Shown here in pieces: positions 27,267 to 36,201 of a stretch of DNA of 64,000 bases. Both the position numbers and the translations under genes were made by a program. Under the pieces are notes generated by a model. That model saw nothing but the letters and a program-made list of their open reading frames with translations, was not told where the DNA came from and made no database searches. Position 1 is the first letter of the stretch; each line of letters begins with the position of its first letter. Source of the stretch: Paranoxybacillus vitaminiphilus (lineage in GTDB: Bacteria; Bacillota; Bacilli; Bacillales; Anoxybacillaceae); NCBI RefSeq assembly GCF_003259935.1, contig NZ_QLMH01000010.1, positions 1 to 64,000 on the forward strand. The letters run 5' to 3'.

Positions 27267-28140
27267 AACCGACATCCCCCATTTCATAAATAAAGATTTC
27301 TTCCAATGTAAGCGGCAGCAGATCAAAGATGGCAGGTTCGAATTTTTTCACATGTGATACAACATGTTCTTCCTTTCCGCGGACGATGCTTAAAAGAACG
27401 CTTCCACGCTGTTCTTTATATAAAACGTTTAATCCTTCCAAAAAGCGCAAAGGGACATTTCCTTTAAACGCAACTTGAATTTTATGAACGTCCGATTTCA
27501 AATCATCCAATGCTTTTTCAATGATGAGTTCACCTTTATGCATAATCCCAATCGAATCGCAAAGATCTTCAACTTCCCTTAGATTATGAGAAGAAATAAC
27601 AACCGTCATTTCCCTTTCCGCCACATCTTGCACAAGCAAGTTTTTCACCTTTTGCCGCATCACCGCATCTAACCCATCGAGCGGCTCGTCTAAAACAAAT
27701 ACATCGGGCATCGCCGAAAATGCGAGCCAAAACGCCACCTGCCTCTGCATCCCTTTCGATAGACGATGGATTTTTTTATGAACGTCGATTTGGAATACTT
27801 CTTTTAGCTTTTGAAATCGTTCTTCATTCCAGGACGGATATATATGTTTATAAAAGTGTGCCATTTGTTGGATTGAAGTGTGCGGAAAAAAATATAAAGC
27901 ATCCGGCATAAAAATGAGTTTTTTCTTCACGTTGACATTTTCAAAAACCGGCTCATCGTTGATGAGAATGTCACCGGCATCTTGTTTATAAATTCCCGCA
28001 ATCAGTTTTAAAAGCGTCGTTTTTCCGGCACCGTTTGAACCAAGTAATCCGTAAATCGAACCTTTTTGTATATGAAGGTTAAGCCCTTTTATCACCTCTA
28101 AATCTTCAAACTCTTTGCGGACATTACTGATTTTGATCAT
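27241..28140 (-). CDS. ABC transporter ATP-binding protein, YtrB-like
   Basis: A 299-residue ATPase with Walker A GSNGAGKTT (~38), signature RLSKGMQRQVAFWLAFSAMP (~135) and Walker B VFVLDEPLDGLDA (~158), followed by an ~80-residue C-terminal extension. MIKISNVRKEFEDLEVIKG is a family-type N terminus; the start at 28140 overlaps the regulator gene by 17 bases. GGGGGA lies inside the end of the GntR gene. It energises the membrane protein encoded next. Confidence 0.85.
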   Translation of the reverse strand: MIKISNVRKEFEDLEVIKGLNLHIQKGSIYGLLGSNGAGKTTLLKLIAGIYKQDAGDILINDEPVFENVNVKKKLIFMPDALYFFPHTSIQQMAHFYKHIYPSWNEERFQKLKEVFQIDVHKKIHRLSKGMQRQVAFWLAFSAMPDVFVLDEPLDGLDAVMRQKVKNLLVQDVAEREMTVVISSHNLREVEDLCDSIGIMHKGELIIEKALDDLKSDVHKIQVAFKGNVPLRFLEGLNVLYKEQRGSVLLSIVRGKEEHVVSHVKKFEPAIFDLLPLTLEEIFIYEMGDVGYAIENIIV

Positions 28141-28522
28141 CACTTGTCCCCCCTTTAACAGACTGTTCCGCGATTTCAATCAATGACAAAATGTCCTCTT
28201 TTTTCATTCCTAAATAGAGCGCCTCGGAAATGAGTTTAATTAAGTCATTTTTCATTTTTTCCACCTTTTCTTTGTTCATCGTTATCGCCTGCGGGGCAAC
28301 AAAGCTCCCCTTCCCCGGAACGGAGTAAATATAACCTTGATGCTCAAGCTCACGATATGCCTTTTGAATCGTGTTTGGATTGATGGTTAATTCTTTTGCG
28401 AGCGCGCGGACAGATGGAAGCTGTTCATCCGCTTTCAATACTTCATGAATAATTAACTCTTTCAGCTTTTCCACCAACTGCTCATAAATCGGCTTACGGC
28501 TGCGAACGTCTAAGTCAAGCAT
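28124..28522 (-). CDS. ytrA: GntR-family regulator, YtrA subfamily
   Basis: A 132-residue repressor: an N-terminal winged-helix domain (YEQLVEKLKELI...LPSVRALAKELTINPNTIQKAY, residues ~13-60) and a short C-terminal helical tail. This two-part, very short form is the YtrA subfamily, which controls ABC operons and is relieved by cell-wall-active antibiotics. First gene of the operon with the ATPase and permease. A perfect inverted repeat at 28569-28595 lies in its promoter region and fits a YtrA operator. Confidence 0.8.
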   Translation of the reverse strand: MLDLDVRSRKPIYEQLVEKLKELIIHEVLKADEQLPSVRALAKELTINPNTIQKAYRELEHQGYIYSVPGKGSFVAPQAITMNKEKVEKMKNDLIKLISEALYLGMKKEDILSLIEIAEQSVKGGTSDDQNQ

Positions 28523-28568
28523 CGTTTCCCTCCTTTTTATGGATATGAATACCTGTATGATCTGTATT

Positions 28569-28595
28569 AACTGTATTATTTTATTTGATACAGTT
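28569..28595 (-). promoter_or_regulatory. Putative YtrA operator
   Basis: Perfect arms AACTGTAT and ATACAGTT, 11 bases apart, lie 47 bases before the ytrA start and next to a TATAAT-like element (28596-28606). Two further CTGTAT units occur just downstream (28553-28568). Confidence 0.6.
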
Positions 28596-28753
28596 ATAAT
28601 TATATCGAATTTTACAAAAATTTCAATCGTGTTTTGTAATTTTAATGAATATACATAAAGTCGCTTTCAAAATTCTATAAAATTTATTTCACGATTTTCT
28701 CACATTTCTTGCTTACACTAATACATCATGAAACGGAAAAAGGATGAAATGCA

Positions 28754-30109
28754 ATGAAAAACATGTGGTTCTCAACTTGTGTAATCGCATTAGGAACATG
28801 CCTATTTTTGCTCAATACTCCGACATATGCTGAAACATACAAAGTCGAAAAAGGAATGTCCATCCAACAAACGATCAACAAAGCGAAAGATGGATCAACG
28901 ATTCTCGTTTCCCCAGGAATATATAAAGAAAATTTGACCATTACAAAAACATTAACGGTGATTGGAGAAAACGGAGCGGTTGTCGACGGAGGCAAACAAA
29001 AAAACGTTATTACAGTGACAGCTCCAAATGTCACGATTAAAGGTCTTACGATTCAACATAGCGGCAATATAGAAAATAATGCCGGGGTTTTTTTGGATCA
29101 TACAACAAACAGTGTGATTGAAATGAATCGGATTAAAAACGTTAAATACGGAATTTATGTTGAGAAAGGCAAAGGCCATCAGATTCACAACAATCAAATT
29201 AGCAGTTTCCCCATTCATTTTTCTCGGCGCGGGAACGGAATCCATTTATTTTATACAGAAGATATCGCAATTAAAGATAATACTATTCAAAATATTCAAG
29301 ACGGAATTTACTTTGATCATTCTAAGAAGCAGCACATTTCGAAAAATTCCATTACCCAATCCCGCTACGGAATGCACTTTATGTTTTCACAAGCGGCGGC
29401 CGTTGCTCAAAACCATTTAAGCAGTAATATGACCGGATTGATGGTAATGGAAAGCAGCGGTTTACAATTCAAAAATAATGAAGTGAAGAAACATCTTGAC
29501 TACCGCGGCTATGGAGCGCTTATTTATCATTCAAGTTCGGTTGATGTTACAAACAATGAATTTATAAGCAACCATACCGGATTCGCATTAGAGGAGACAG
29601 AAAATGTTTCAATAAAAAATAACCTCATAGCAGGCAACTACATCGGAATACAAATGACGGGAAAAAACCAACATTCTGTCATAAGTGCTAACAATGTTGT
29701 TGGCAACTTAGTACAATTTCAGCCCGGACAAAATAGCGTGAAATTAGATGACGGACAATACGGCAACTACTGGGATGATTATTCTTCTTATGATTTAACA
29801 AATGACGGGATTGGGGAGATACCATATGAACCTTATACAATTTATAAAAATGTAAAAAGAGAAGTGACTTATTTGCCTTTCTTTTTTGAAAGCCCGGCGA
29901 TGAAGCTATGGAGTGCGACTGAAAAAATATTGCCATCTATTCGCAAATCAGACAACATCGACCGTTTTCCAAAGATTACTCCATTTTCAGGGCAAAAAGT
30001 TGCAAACAACAATGATGGAAATAAAAATGTTTATGTCGTAATGATAAGCGTTCTTCTTTGTATAACCAGTTTCTTCATACTCCGCATAGGAAAGGTGACA
30101 ACAAAATGA
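28754..30109 (+). CDS. nosD: NosD, right-handed beta-helix protein of copper-enzyme maturation
   Basis: A 451-residue exported protein. A signal peptide (residues ~1-26, ending TYA-ET) is followed by many parallel beta-helix repeats of the type NxIxxxxxGIxxxxSxxxxIxxN (CASH domains) and then a C-terminal hydrophobic anchor (VYVVMISVLLCITSFFIL, ~430-447). In denitrifiers NosD works with the NosF/NosY ABC transporter to build the Cu-S cluster of N2O reductase. AAAAGGATG precedes the ATG, and its stop overlaps the nosL start (ATGA). No nosZ is present beside it, so the client enzyme is unknown here. Confidence 0.88.
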   Translation: MKNMWFSTCVIALGTCLFLLNTPTYAETYKVEKGMSIQQTINKAKDGSTILVSPGIYKENLTITKTLTVIGENGAVVDGGKQKNVITVTAPNVTIKGLTIQHSGNIENNAGVFLDHTTNSVIEMNRIKNVKYGIYVEKGKGHQIHNNQISSFPIHFSRRGNGIHLFYTEDIAIKDNTIQNIQDGIYFDHSKKQHISKNSITQSRYGMHFMFSQAAAVAQNHLSSNMTGLMVMESSGLQFKNNEVKKHLDYRGYGALIYHSSSVDVTNNEFISNHTGFALEETENVSIKNNLIAGNYIGIQMTGKNQHSVISANNVVGNLVQFQPGQNSVKLDDGQYGNYWDDYSSYDLTNDGIGEIPYEPYTIYKNVKREVTYLPFFFESPAMKLWSATEKILPSIRKSDNIDRFPKITPFSGQKVANNNDGNKNVYVVMISVLLCITSFFILRIGKVTTK

Positions 30110-30498
30110 AGAAAGCGATATGGATGATTTCGCTATTGTTTTTAACTGCTTGCAGTCGCGAAGTATCAATCGAACCAGAAGAAATCAATCCTGATATTGA
30201 TGTTTGCGTTGTATGCAACATGAGTATCACCGAAAAAAATTATGCGACAGAAATGATTATGAAAGATGGCGAAATTTATAAGTTTGATGACATTGGCTGC
30301 ATGATGGAATATATGCATAAGCACGGCGAAGAGAAAGAGTCCATTGCCGCTAAATATGTGAGAGATGTGAACTCGGGTAAATGGATAAAATTAGAAGATG
30401 CCTATTATGCTTATCATAAAGAATTTTGGACACCAATGGCTTATGGAGTTGTAAGCTTTGCGAAGAAAGAAGATGCAGAAAAGTTTGTCGCTGAATAA
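30106..30498 (+). CDS. nosL: NosL-family copper-binding lipoprotein
   Basis: A 130-residue lipoprotein with signal peptide and lipobox LTACS (Cys16). The NosL core follows: VCVVCNMSI (the CxxC-Met motif), then FDDIGCMMEYM and WTPMAYGVVSFA. NosL is a Cu(I) chaperone at the outer face of the membrane, delivering copper to N2O reductase. Start 30106 overlaps the nosD stop by four bases and has AAAGGTGA; a longer frame from 30058 lies inside nosD and lacks a signal. Part of the nosDLYF unit. Confidence 0.88.
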   Translation: MKKAIWMISLLFLTACSREVSIEPEEINPDIDVCVVCNMSITEKNYATEMIMKDGEIYKFDDIGCMMEYMHKHGEEKESIAAKYVRDVNSGKWIKLEDAYYAYHKEFWTPMAYGVVSFAKKEDAEKFVAE

Positions 30499-30554
30499 GG
30501 CAAAGGAGAAGTTTTCGATTTTAATCAGCTTTTAAACCATAAATGGGGTTTTGA

Positions 30555-31373
30555 ATGATGAAAGCATGGACGATTGCGAAACAGGAACTAAAAATAATAA
30601 TGCGCAGCAAATGGATTGTGAGTTTTGCCCTTTTGTTTACATCATTAGCGTGCATTACCGTTTATTTTGGCAGCACGAATGACCAAAGCGGATTTTCCGG
30701 TTTTAATCGGATGACGGCCAGTTTGTTAAATTTGTCACTCTTTTTAATTCCCCTTCTAACCTTATTAACAGGAAGTATGTTTTTAGCCGGTGAGCGCGAA
30801 GATGGGAGATTTATGCTATTGTTAAGCGCTCCCATCTCCCCTTTTTCCATTATATTTGGAAAATATATTGGCATTTTACTAGCACTTCTATCCGTCATTT
30901 CTTTAGGATACGGAACGATAGGAATCATTGTCGCCGCATTGTTTCGACAAGCTTCAACACATTTATTTTTATTTTTCGCTTTTAGTCTATTATTAATGCT
31001 GATGTTTCTATCCGTTTCACTTGTCATCGGAATGATGTCAACAACCCGTTTTCAAGCTTTAGGATTAAGTTTACTTTCTTGGGCATTAAGTGTGTTGTTT
31101 TATGAATTTATTGTCATCGCGATTACTTCTTTTGTCCATAAAACAATGGTTTTACCGATTATCAGTACATCTGTCTTTTTGAATCCGGTAGAATTAGTGC
31201 GTGTTTGGACCATTATTTCCTTAAAAAGCGGTACGATTTTCGGTCCTAGTCTTTATGACTTTACGATATGGGCAGAAGGAGTTTACGGACAAATCATGTT
31301 TATTGCGGCAACGATTATATGGATGATTGTCCCGCTCTTTATCGCCTATCTATTGATGAAAAAAGGGGTTTAA
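30555..31373 (+). CDS. nosY: NosY, ABC-2 permease
   Basis: A 272-residue membrane protein with six hydrophobic segments and the ABC-2 elbow-helix pattern near the N terminus (AKQELKIIMRSKWIVSF, ~7-23), as well as GEREDGRFMLLLSAPISP (~78-95), the coupling region found in NosY. It partners the ATPase NosF; together they move a sulfur species or another component for Cu-site assembly with NosD. It begins 57 bases after nosL; the ATPase gene follows after only 5 bases. Confidence 0.85.
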   Translation: MMKAWTIAKQELKIIMRSKWIVSFALLFTSLACITVYFGSTNDQSGFSGFNRMTASLLNLSLFLIPLLTLLTGSMFLAGEREDGRFMLLLSAPISPFSIIFGKYIGILLALLSVISLGYGTIGIIVAALFRQASTHLFLFFAFSLLLMLMFLSVSLVIGMMSTTRFQALGLSLLSWALSVLFYEFIVIAITSFVHKTMVLPIISTSVFLNPVELVRVWTIISLKSGTIFGPSLYDFTIWAEGVYGQIMFIAATIIWMIVPLFIAYLLMKKGV

Positions 31374-31378
31374 TAATT

Positions 31379-32116
31379 ATGATCCATGTTCATGAATTAA
31401 CGAAAATATTTAACAAATATAACCGAATCGAAAACATTTCATTTACCGTAAAAAAAGGGAAATGCTTCGCCCTTTGCGGTGAAAACGGCACAGGAAAAAG
31501 CACGATTATTAAAATGATAACTGGCATAATGAAACCAACGTCCGGGGAAGTTATTTTGAATGGCTGTAAAGTTGGCAAAGACAACGAATACAAAAAGCAG
31601 TTCTCATTTATGCCTGACCATCTTCTCTTTTCAAATATGCTGACAGGATATGAAGTACTGTTATTTTTTGCTGAATTGCGAAACATCGAAAAAGAAAAAG
31701 TGGATGAACTGTTGAAAGCGGTCGGATTGTATGAAGAGCGTCATAAAAAAATGAAATATTATTCAAAAGGGATGCAGCAACGGCTTGCTTTAGCACATGC
31801 ACTGCTGCCGAACGCTCCTATTCTCATTTTAGATGAACCGACAAACGGACTTGATCCTTATTGGGTATACCGATTTAAAGAAATGATGATGGAGCAGAAA
31901 CGAAATGGAACGACCATTTTATTTTCAACGCACATTTTATCCATTATTGAGGAAATCGCCGATCAAGCAGCATTTATTCATCGCGGTAACATGTTCGTTT
32001 GCGATTCGGTTGCCGACTTACGACAACAAAATAAATCGCTGGAACGTGTATTTTTTAACATGTTCACCGATTCATCTTCCACCTCTAAACAGAGTGCAGG
32101 TGGGAGAGGCTTATAA
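31379..32116 (+). CDS. nosF: NosF, ABC ATPase, C terminus altered by a repeat element
   Basis: A 245-residue ATPase with Walker A GENGTGKST (~35), signature YSKGMQQRLALAHALL (~130) and Walker B ILILDEPTNGLDPYW (~150). The start at 31379 fits the family; a longer frame upstream lies inside nosY. The coding sequence runs normally to SLERVFFN. The last ~19 residues (MFTDSSSTSKQSAGGRGL) are encoded by hairpin repeat A3, which begins with TTTAA at 32054. The ATPase core is intact, so activity may survive. The native 3' end, and anything that followed it, is gone. Confidence 0.82.
   Translation: MIHVHELTKIFNKYNRIENISFTVKKGKCFALCGENGTGKSTIIKMITGIMKPTSGEVILNGCKVGKDNEYKKQFSFMPDHLLFSNMLTGYEVLLFFAELRNIEKEKVDELLKAVGLYEERHKKMKYYSKGMQQRLALAHALLPNAPILILDEPTNGLDPYWVYRFKEMMMEQKRNGTTILFSTHILSIIEEIADQAAFIHRGNMFVCDSVADLRQQNKSLERVFFNMFTDSSSTSKQSAGGRGL
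32059..32113 (+). repeat. TTTAA-linked hairpin repeat, copy A3, forming the 3' end of nosF
   Basis: A 55-bp unit after TTTAA (32054-32058): it begins CATGTTCACCGATTCATC and continues through arms CCACCTCT and AGGTGGGAGAGG. It supplies the stop codon of nosF. The terminal GGTTCA is changed to GGCTTA. Confidence 0.75.
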
Positions 32117-32162
32117 TATCAACTTTTCTTCGGAAAGGAACCTTTTCTCCAATAGAAAAGAG

Positions 32163-32265
32163 AGGCAGCCCCTAAAGCAAAGTGTCAGATTTCATAACAC
32201 AATATAATGAACGAGATATTGTGAAATGTACGTGACATCAAACACTTACGGGGCTGTCCTTTTTT
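32163..32265. repeat. Nested-palindrome repeat, copy B1
   Basis: Outer arms GGCAGCCCC and GGGGCTGTCC surround AAAGCAAAGTGTCAG and GTGACATCAAACACTT, and inner arms ACACAATAT and ATATTGTG. A T run follows on the plus strand. It separates the convergent nosF and second nosL genes and should act as a terminator for both. Confidence 0.7.
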
Positions 32266-32869
32266 AATTCATATGATTATTTCCATGAGTGTGGCCATCG
32301 TTACCATCCGCGTCTTGTTTCATTTTTTTCATGTTGTAACGCTCTAACGCCATTTTTTCGACTTGCTCCCAATTAGATAGAGCGGCATGAAGATTCGTGT
32401 TTTCCTTTACATAAGATTCTGCTTCCGTTTTATCTTTGAAGAAAGCAAAACCATACTTCATCGGTGTTTGAATATCGGCTTTAACAACCGTTGCCTCGTT
32501 CATTTCCACCCAATCGTACGTTTTGTAATCGCGTACATATTTCTTATTGTTTTTTACTTCCATATCACGTTCATAGTTTAACATACAGCCGATATCATCA
32601 AAAAACAATGTTTCCCCATCCGCTTTCACTAATTTAGCAGTAAACTTCCCCATCTCTTCTTCTTTCGTATATACTTTCATATTACAGAACGCACATACTG
32701 TGTTTTCATTTGGTTCCTCGTGCTGAACTGCCGTGCTGTCGTTTGCTTCTTTCGCTGCGGTTATTTCCCCTTTTCTGTCCGTTGATTGAGCCTCATCCTG
32801 TCCCCCGCAAGCTGTGAGAATCCCGATACTGCTGACACCAATAAGTGCTGCATACATGAATTTCTTCAT
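32264..32869 (-). CDS. Second NosL-family lipoprotein with His-rich tail
   Basis: A 201-residue lipoprotein: signal peptide with lipobox LTACG (Cys21), a Glu/Asp/Lys-rich linker (~24-55), the NosL core (TVCAFCNMKVY ~58-68, FFDDIGCMLNYE, QTPMKYGFAFF) and an extra ~45-residue tail ending in His/Met-rich NDGHTHGNNHMN. Core motifs agree with the nosL copy at 30106. The tail adds possible copper or nickel ligands. It faces the nosDLYF cluster convergently, separated by repeat B1, and could serve a different copper protein such as cytochrome oxidase. Confidence 0.82.
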   Translation of the reverse strand: MKKFMYAALIGVSSIGILTACGGQDEAQSTDRKGEITAAKEANDSTAVQHEEPNENTVCAFCNMKVYTKEEEMGKFTAKLVKADGETLFFDDIGCMLNYERDMEVKNNKKYVRDYKTYDWVEMNEATVVKADIQTPMKYGFAFFKDKTEAESYVKENTNLHAALSNWEQVEKMALERYNMKKMKQDADGNDGHTHGNNHMN

Positions 32870-32970
32870 GACTGACTCCCTCCGTTATAATTTTCCCACT
32901 ATTACATTACCAACAACATGTGTGAAAAATATGAAGGAATTTTGATGAGATGATGAAGTTGCAAAAAAAT

Positions 32971-33041
32971 AAGGCTGACCAATGTCAGTCCCTGCAACAC
33001 AATATATAAGACACATGGGTAAATAAACGATATATTGTGTA
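32971..33041. repeat. Nested-palindrome repeat, copy B2a (degenerate)
   Basis: AGGCTGACC, CACAATATAT and ACGATATATTGTG are recognisable, but the right outer part is missing. It lies in tandem with B2b. Confidence 0.5.
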
Positions 33042-33048
33042 ATCATGA

Positions 33049-33172
33049 TAGGCTGTCTCAAAAGCCCAGGGTCAGCCCCGGAACACAATATAATATATAG
33101 GACATCATGTCGGATAAATGAACGATATATTGTGAAACACGTGTGAGGTCAGCCCCTTATGAGACAGCCTCT
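33049..33172. repeat. Nested-palindrome repeat, copy B2b (most regular copy)
   Basis: Perfect 11-bp outer arms AGGCTGTCTCA (33050-33060) and TGAGACAGCCT (33160-33170) are followed inward by GGTCAGCC / GGTCAGCCCC motifs and by CACAATATA / ATATTGTG. It lies just past the stop of the chemoreceptor gene at 33196. Confidence 0.75.
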
Positions 33173-33195
33173 TGCAATCAATACGATAATCACCA

Positions 33196-34956
33196 TTATT
33201 TCCATACACTTTGTTTGTAATGGTTCTTTTGATTAATGATTTTATCTCTTAATTGATTAAGATAATGTATGACTTCCTCCGATATATGTTTCATCTGTTC
33301 GAGCAATTCTTCTGCTTTCTCTTTGTTTCCAGAGTTGACTGCCTGCACGGCTTTCATCGCCGTCTCATGCAGTTGCTTGTGCGGCTCTTCAAGTGCAATA
33401 TATGCCGGATCGTTTCCAAAAAATGTTTTTCCTATACTATAATACCATTTGCCTAAACGGCAATCCCGGTAGGAAGCAACTTGTTCCTCAGACATTTTTT
33501 CAAAACCGAGGATTAAGTTGTATACCCGCCAGCGCCATAATAAATGGTCAGTAATTGCCAGCTGAACAATATCCTCCTGGCTGATTTTTATATTTTGTGA
33601 TATAGAGGAGTTTCGATGCTGATCAATCATTTTGCTTAATTCGTATATCTCTCTTCCCGTATTTTCCGCAATGGTTACCCCCTCGGAAGTTAATTCGGCG
33701 ATCGTCTGATTTTGCATCGAAATATCATCGGCCGTTGCGGCTTGTTCTTCAATGACCGTTGAGAACTCTTCTAAACGTTCCCCCAAATGATGGAATGCTT
33801 CTGTCAAAGATGATAAATGCTCCGATACATACTGAGCGTCTTCTACCCCTTGATGAAGTTTAGTTGTAGAGGAGTTCACCGTTTCCGTCATTTGTTTCGT
33901 GATGGAAGTTAGTTCACTCATATCTTGTTGGATGGACATAACAGAGGTTTTTGTATGATCGGCGAGCTTCCTTACTTCCTCAGCTACAATGGTGAATCCT
34001 TTTCCATGTTCCCCGGCGCGTGCTGCTTCAATGGAGGCGTTTAATGCAAGCAAGTTCGTCTGATCAGCAATCTCTTGAATAAATTTCATAATTTTTTCCG
34101 TGCTTTTTACTCGTTCCGTTAGTTGCTGTACATATGTATTCACTTGCTTTTGCTGCTCGTCAACCTCTTTCAAAAAATGAATGACATTTTCAAGCTTATG
34201 AATATGGTCAAATAATTTTGTAAGCTCTCCTTTCGATGTTTCAGACATTTCCACAATCGAAGATGCCAGTTCTTGTATTCCGGCGCTCAATTGATGCATG
34301 GCGGCACTGATGGAGGAGGTTGCTTCTTGCTGACGATGTTGAAAATGCAGCAGTGTTTTAATTTCGTCAATATTGGCGTTATATGAAATAATTTCCGCTA
34401 AATTCGTAATTAATGTTTTTGTTTCAAGTTCAATATATGTTTCCGTAATAATCTCCTGATCTAATTTCATCATGCTTTCATAAGCTAAAAGAGTATCTAA
34501 AAACACTTTTGGTTTTTTTGCAAGTTTTTTGTAAATAAAAGGAATAAACGTCTGATTCCAAACGCTAAAAGACGCTAAAATCCATTCAGGGGAAATTCCG
34601 TACCTCGCAAAAAGCTCAGCTGCCATCCGGCGTTTGAATACGTAATAAAGGTCTAGCTCGTCTTCAAACAAACTCATCAAATAGTGATGACAAGACTGTT
34701 TTATCTCTTCGGTCGATGCGTGTTTTAATATGCGATTACCAAGCATTTCATGTGGTAATATACGTTGCAAAAACGAATCAAGAATCTCATCTTTGTCATC
34801 TAAATAAATGTATTTTAACTTTTTTACCGTTTCTCTACGATCGGATGTAATTTTTAAAAATTCAATCTTTTCTTTTAAGCGTTCCGCCGTTTCAATATCG
34901 ACATAGGATGAAGTAACATAACTGTAATTTTTTAATGCATTTATCCGCAACATCAT
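33196..34956 (-). CDS. Soluble globin-like sensor chemoreceptor with C-terminal CZB domain
   Basis: 586 residues and no membrane segment. Residues ~30-180 follow the HemAT-type globin-coupled sensor pattern ([23 protein letters not shown] and [13 protein letters not shown]). At the place of the proximal haem His (four residues before the Gly of the I/V-G-L/I motif) there is Phe116, so haem binding is doubtful. Residues ~210-450 are an MCP signalling domain with the conserved hairpin tip [21 protein letters not shown]. Residues ~468-535 form a CZB zinc-binding domain: His471, Cys499 (DCRLGKWYY), His526 and His530. It should signal to CheA/CheW from the cytosol. Monocistronic. Confidence 0.85.
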   Translation of the reverse strand: MMLRINALKNYSYVTSSYVDIETAERLKEKIEFLKITSDRRETVKKLKYIYLDDKDEILDSFLQRILPHEMLGNRILKHASTEEIKQSCHHYLMSLFEDELDLYYVFKRRMAAELFARYGISPEWILASFSVWNQTFIPFIYKKLAKKPKVFLDTLLAYESMMKLDQEIITETYIELETKTLITNLAEIISYNANIDEIKTLLHFQHRQQEATSSISAAMHQLSAGIQELASSIVEMSETSKGELTKLFDHIHKLENVIHFLKEVDEQQKQVNTYVQQLTERVKSTEKIMKFIQEIADQTNLLALNASIEAARAGEHGKGFTIVAEEVRKLADHTKTSVMSIQQDMSELTSITKQMTETVNSSTTKLHQGVEDAQYVSEHLSSLTEAFHHLGERLEEFSTVIEEQAATADDISMQNQTIAELTSEGVTIAENTGREIYELSKMIDQHRNSSISQNIKISQEDIVQLAITDHLLWRWRVYNLILGFEKMSEEQVASYRDCRLGKWYYSIGKTFFGNDPAYIALEEPHKQLHETAMKAVQAVNSGNKEKAEELLEQMKHISEEVIHYLNQLRDKIINQKNHYKQSVWK

Positions 34957-35098
34957 AATTCCCCCCTTGTTTTCCCCTAACTCATATAGCAGTTATACAG
35001 ATGATTCCTATTGCAACAGATGTATAAAATAGGAATTGTGTACTACTACATATATCATAACATAAAGAAAGCTACTATACAGCATTTTTGGACTAGGT

Positions 35099-36040
35099 TT
35101 AAACATTATAACTATCGTTAAACGAGACGCTTTTTTTCTTTTTGACTGATAAAATAAATACTGTAATGATGATACATATTCCCCCGATTGCTTGAAATAT
35201 GCCAAACGAAACATTCAGAAATACAATCGAAGCGAGCACGGCAGATAACGGTTCAACACTCGATAGCAGGCTCGATTCAGTCGGCGATAAATGACGAATG
35301 CTCTCAACAAATAACCAGAAAGCCAATAGTGTACCAAAAAAGACGACAAATAAAATTAACAGCCATGTATCTATTCCCCATACAATGGTTGAAACAGTAG
35401 ACGGGAAGGCAATAAAAGTCATACTGGCACCGCCAATCAGCATCCCCCATCCAACCACAACCATTGAATGCCACTTTTTTAAAAGCCAGGCCGATGAGAG
35501 GGTATAAAACGCTAAAGCAATACCTGATAATATCCCCCATACAATCGAGACAAGCGAGACTTTCAGCCCTGCTATTGAACCGTTCGTAATTAATAAAAAC
35601 GTGCCGAGCAGTGCCAATAAAACAGCCAGCCAAACTTCTTTGGACGGCTTTGTCTGTTCTTTAAGCATCGTATAAAGAACAATATAAACGGGCGCTAAAT
35701 ATTGTAATAAAGTTGCAGTCGCAGCATTTCCCGCAGCGATGGAAGCAAAATACGTATACTGAACACCAAGCATGCCAACGATGCCAAAAACAAGTAAATG
35801 AATTCGATGTTTTTTATCCGCCCATATGGATTGCGGTTTTAATCCTTTCCATGCGCTCACGATCAACAAACCGATACCTGAAATCATCATTCTGACAACA
35901 ACAAGCCATTCAGCGGTAATGTGTTTTTCTTGAAAGAGTACTTGAGCAGCCGTGCCCGACAATCCCCAAAGTGCAGCCCCGCTGATGACCATCATGAGCC
36001 CCTTGACCCGGTTGGGCATTTTATGTGCTAATTCCATTTC
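35099..36040 (-). CDS. EamA/DMT-family transporter
   Basis: A 313-residue permease with ten hydrophobic segments in two EamA repeats (WGLSGTAAQVLF near residue 25; WGILSGIALAFYTLSSAWLL near 165). Members export amino acids, purines or other metabolites. The start at 36040 is chosen for GAGAGGGA upstream; the frame is open further, but those 24 residues are basic and unlike the family. The neighbouring gene on the same strand encodes another EamA protein, with a hairpin between them. The substrate is not known. Confidence 0.85.
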   Translation of the reverse strand, partial: EMELAHKMPNRVKGLMMVISGAALWGLSGTAAQVLFQEKHITAEWLVVVRMMISGIGLLIVSAWKGLKPQSIWADKKHRIHLLVFGIVGMLGVQYTYFASIAAGNAATATLLQYLAPVYIVLYTMLKEQTKPSKEVWLAVLLALLGTFLLITNGSIAGLKVSLVSIVWGILSGIALAFYTLSSAWLLKKWHSMVVVGWGMLIGGASMTFIAFPSTVSTIVWGIDTWLLILFVVFFGTLLAFWLFVESIRHLSPTESSLLSSVEPLSAVLASIVFLNVSFGIFQAIGGICIIITVFILSVKKKKSVSFNDSYNV

Positions 36041-36150
36041 TGTATCCCTCTCTACTCTTATGTGATGATTTTTTCTGTAATTATGTAAATGTTTCTTTAA
36101 AATGCGGCTCAATTAATCGAAGCATTCCTTAACAATGCCTAATTTCCTCT

Positions 36151-36192
36151 AAAAGCAGAAGGCAAGGCAGACAGACTTTTTGCCTTCGTTTT
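36151..36192 (-). terminator. Hairpin between the two eamA genes
   Basis: On the minus strand GAAGGCA (36181-36187) pairs with TGCCTTC (36158-36164) and a TTTT tract follows. A terminator for the upstream gene is likely. Confidence 0.6.
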
Positions 36193-36201
36193 TAGGCACT
36201 G

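Noticed and set aside
28640-28753. FNR-type site (TGTGA-N6-TCACA) ahead of nosD
   Set aside because: TTTCACGATTTTCTCACA is similar in part but lacks a proper left half-site.
32054-32113. CRISPR-like repeat, because the A family recurs
   Set aside because: Copies are scattered over 60 kb, not in an array with spacers, and each follows TTTAA inside different contexts.
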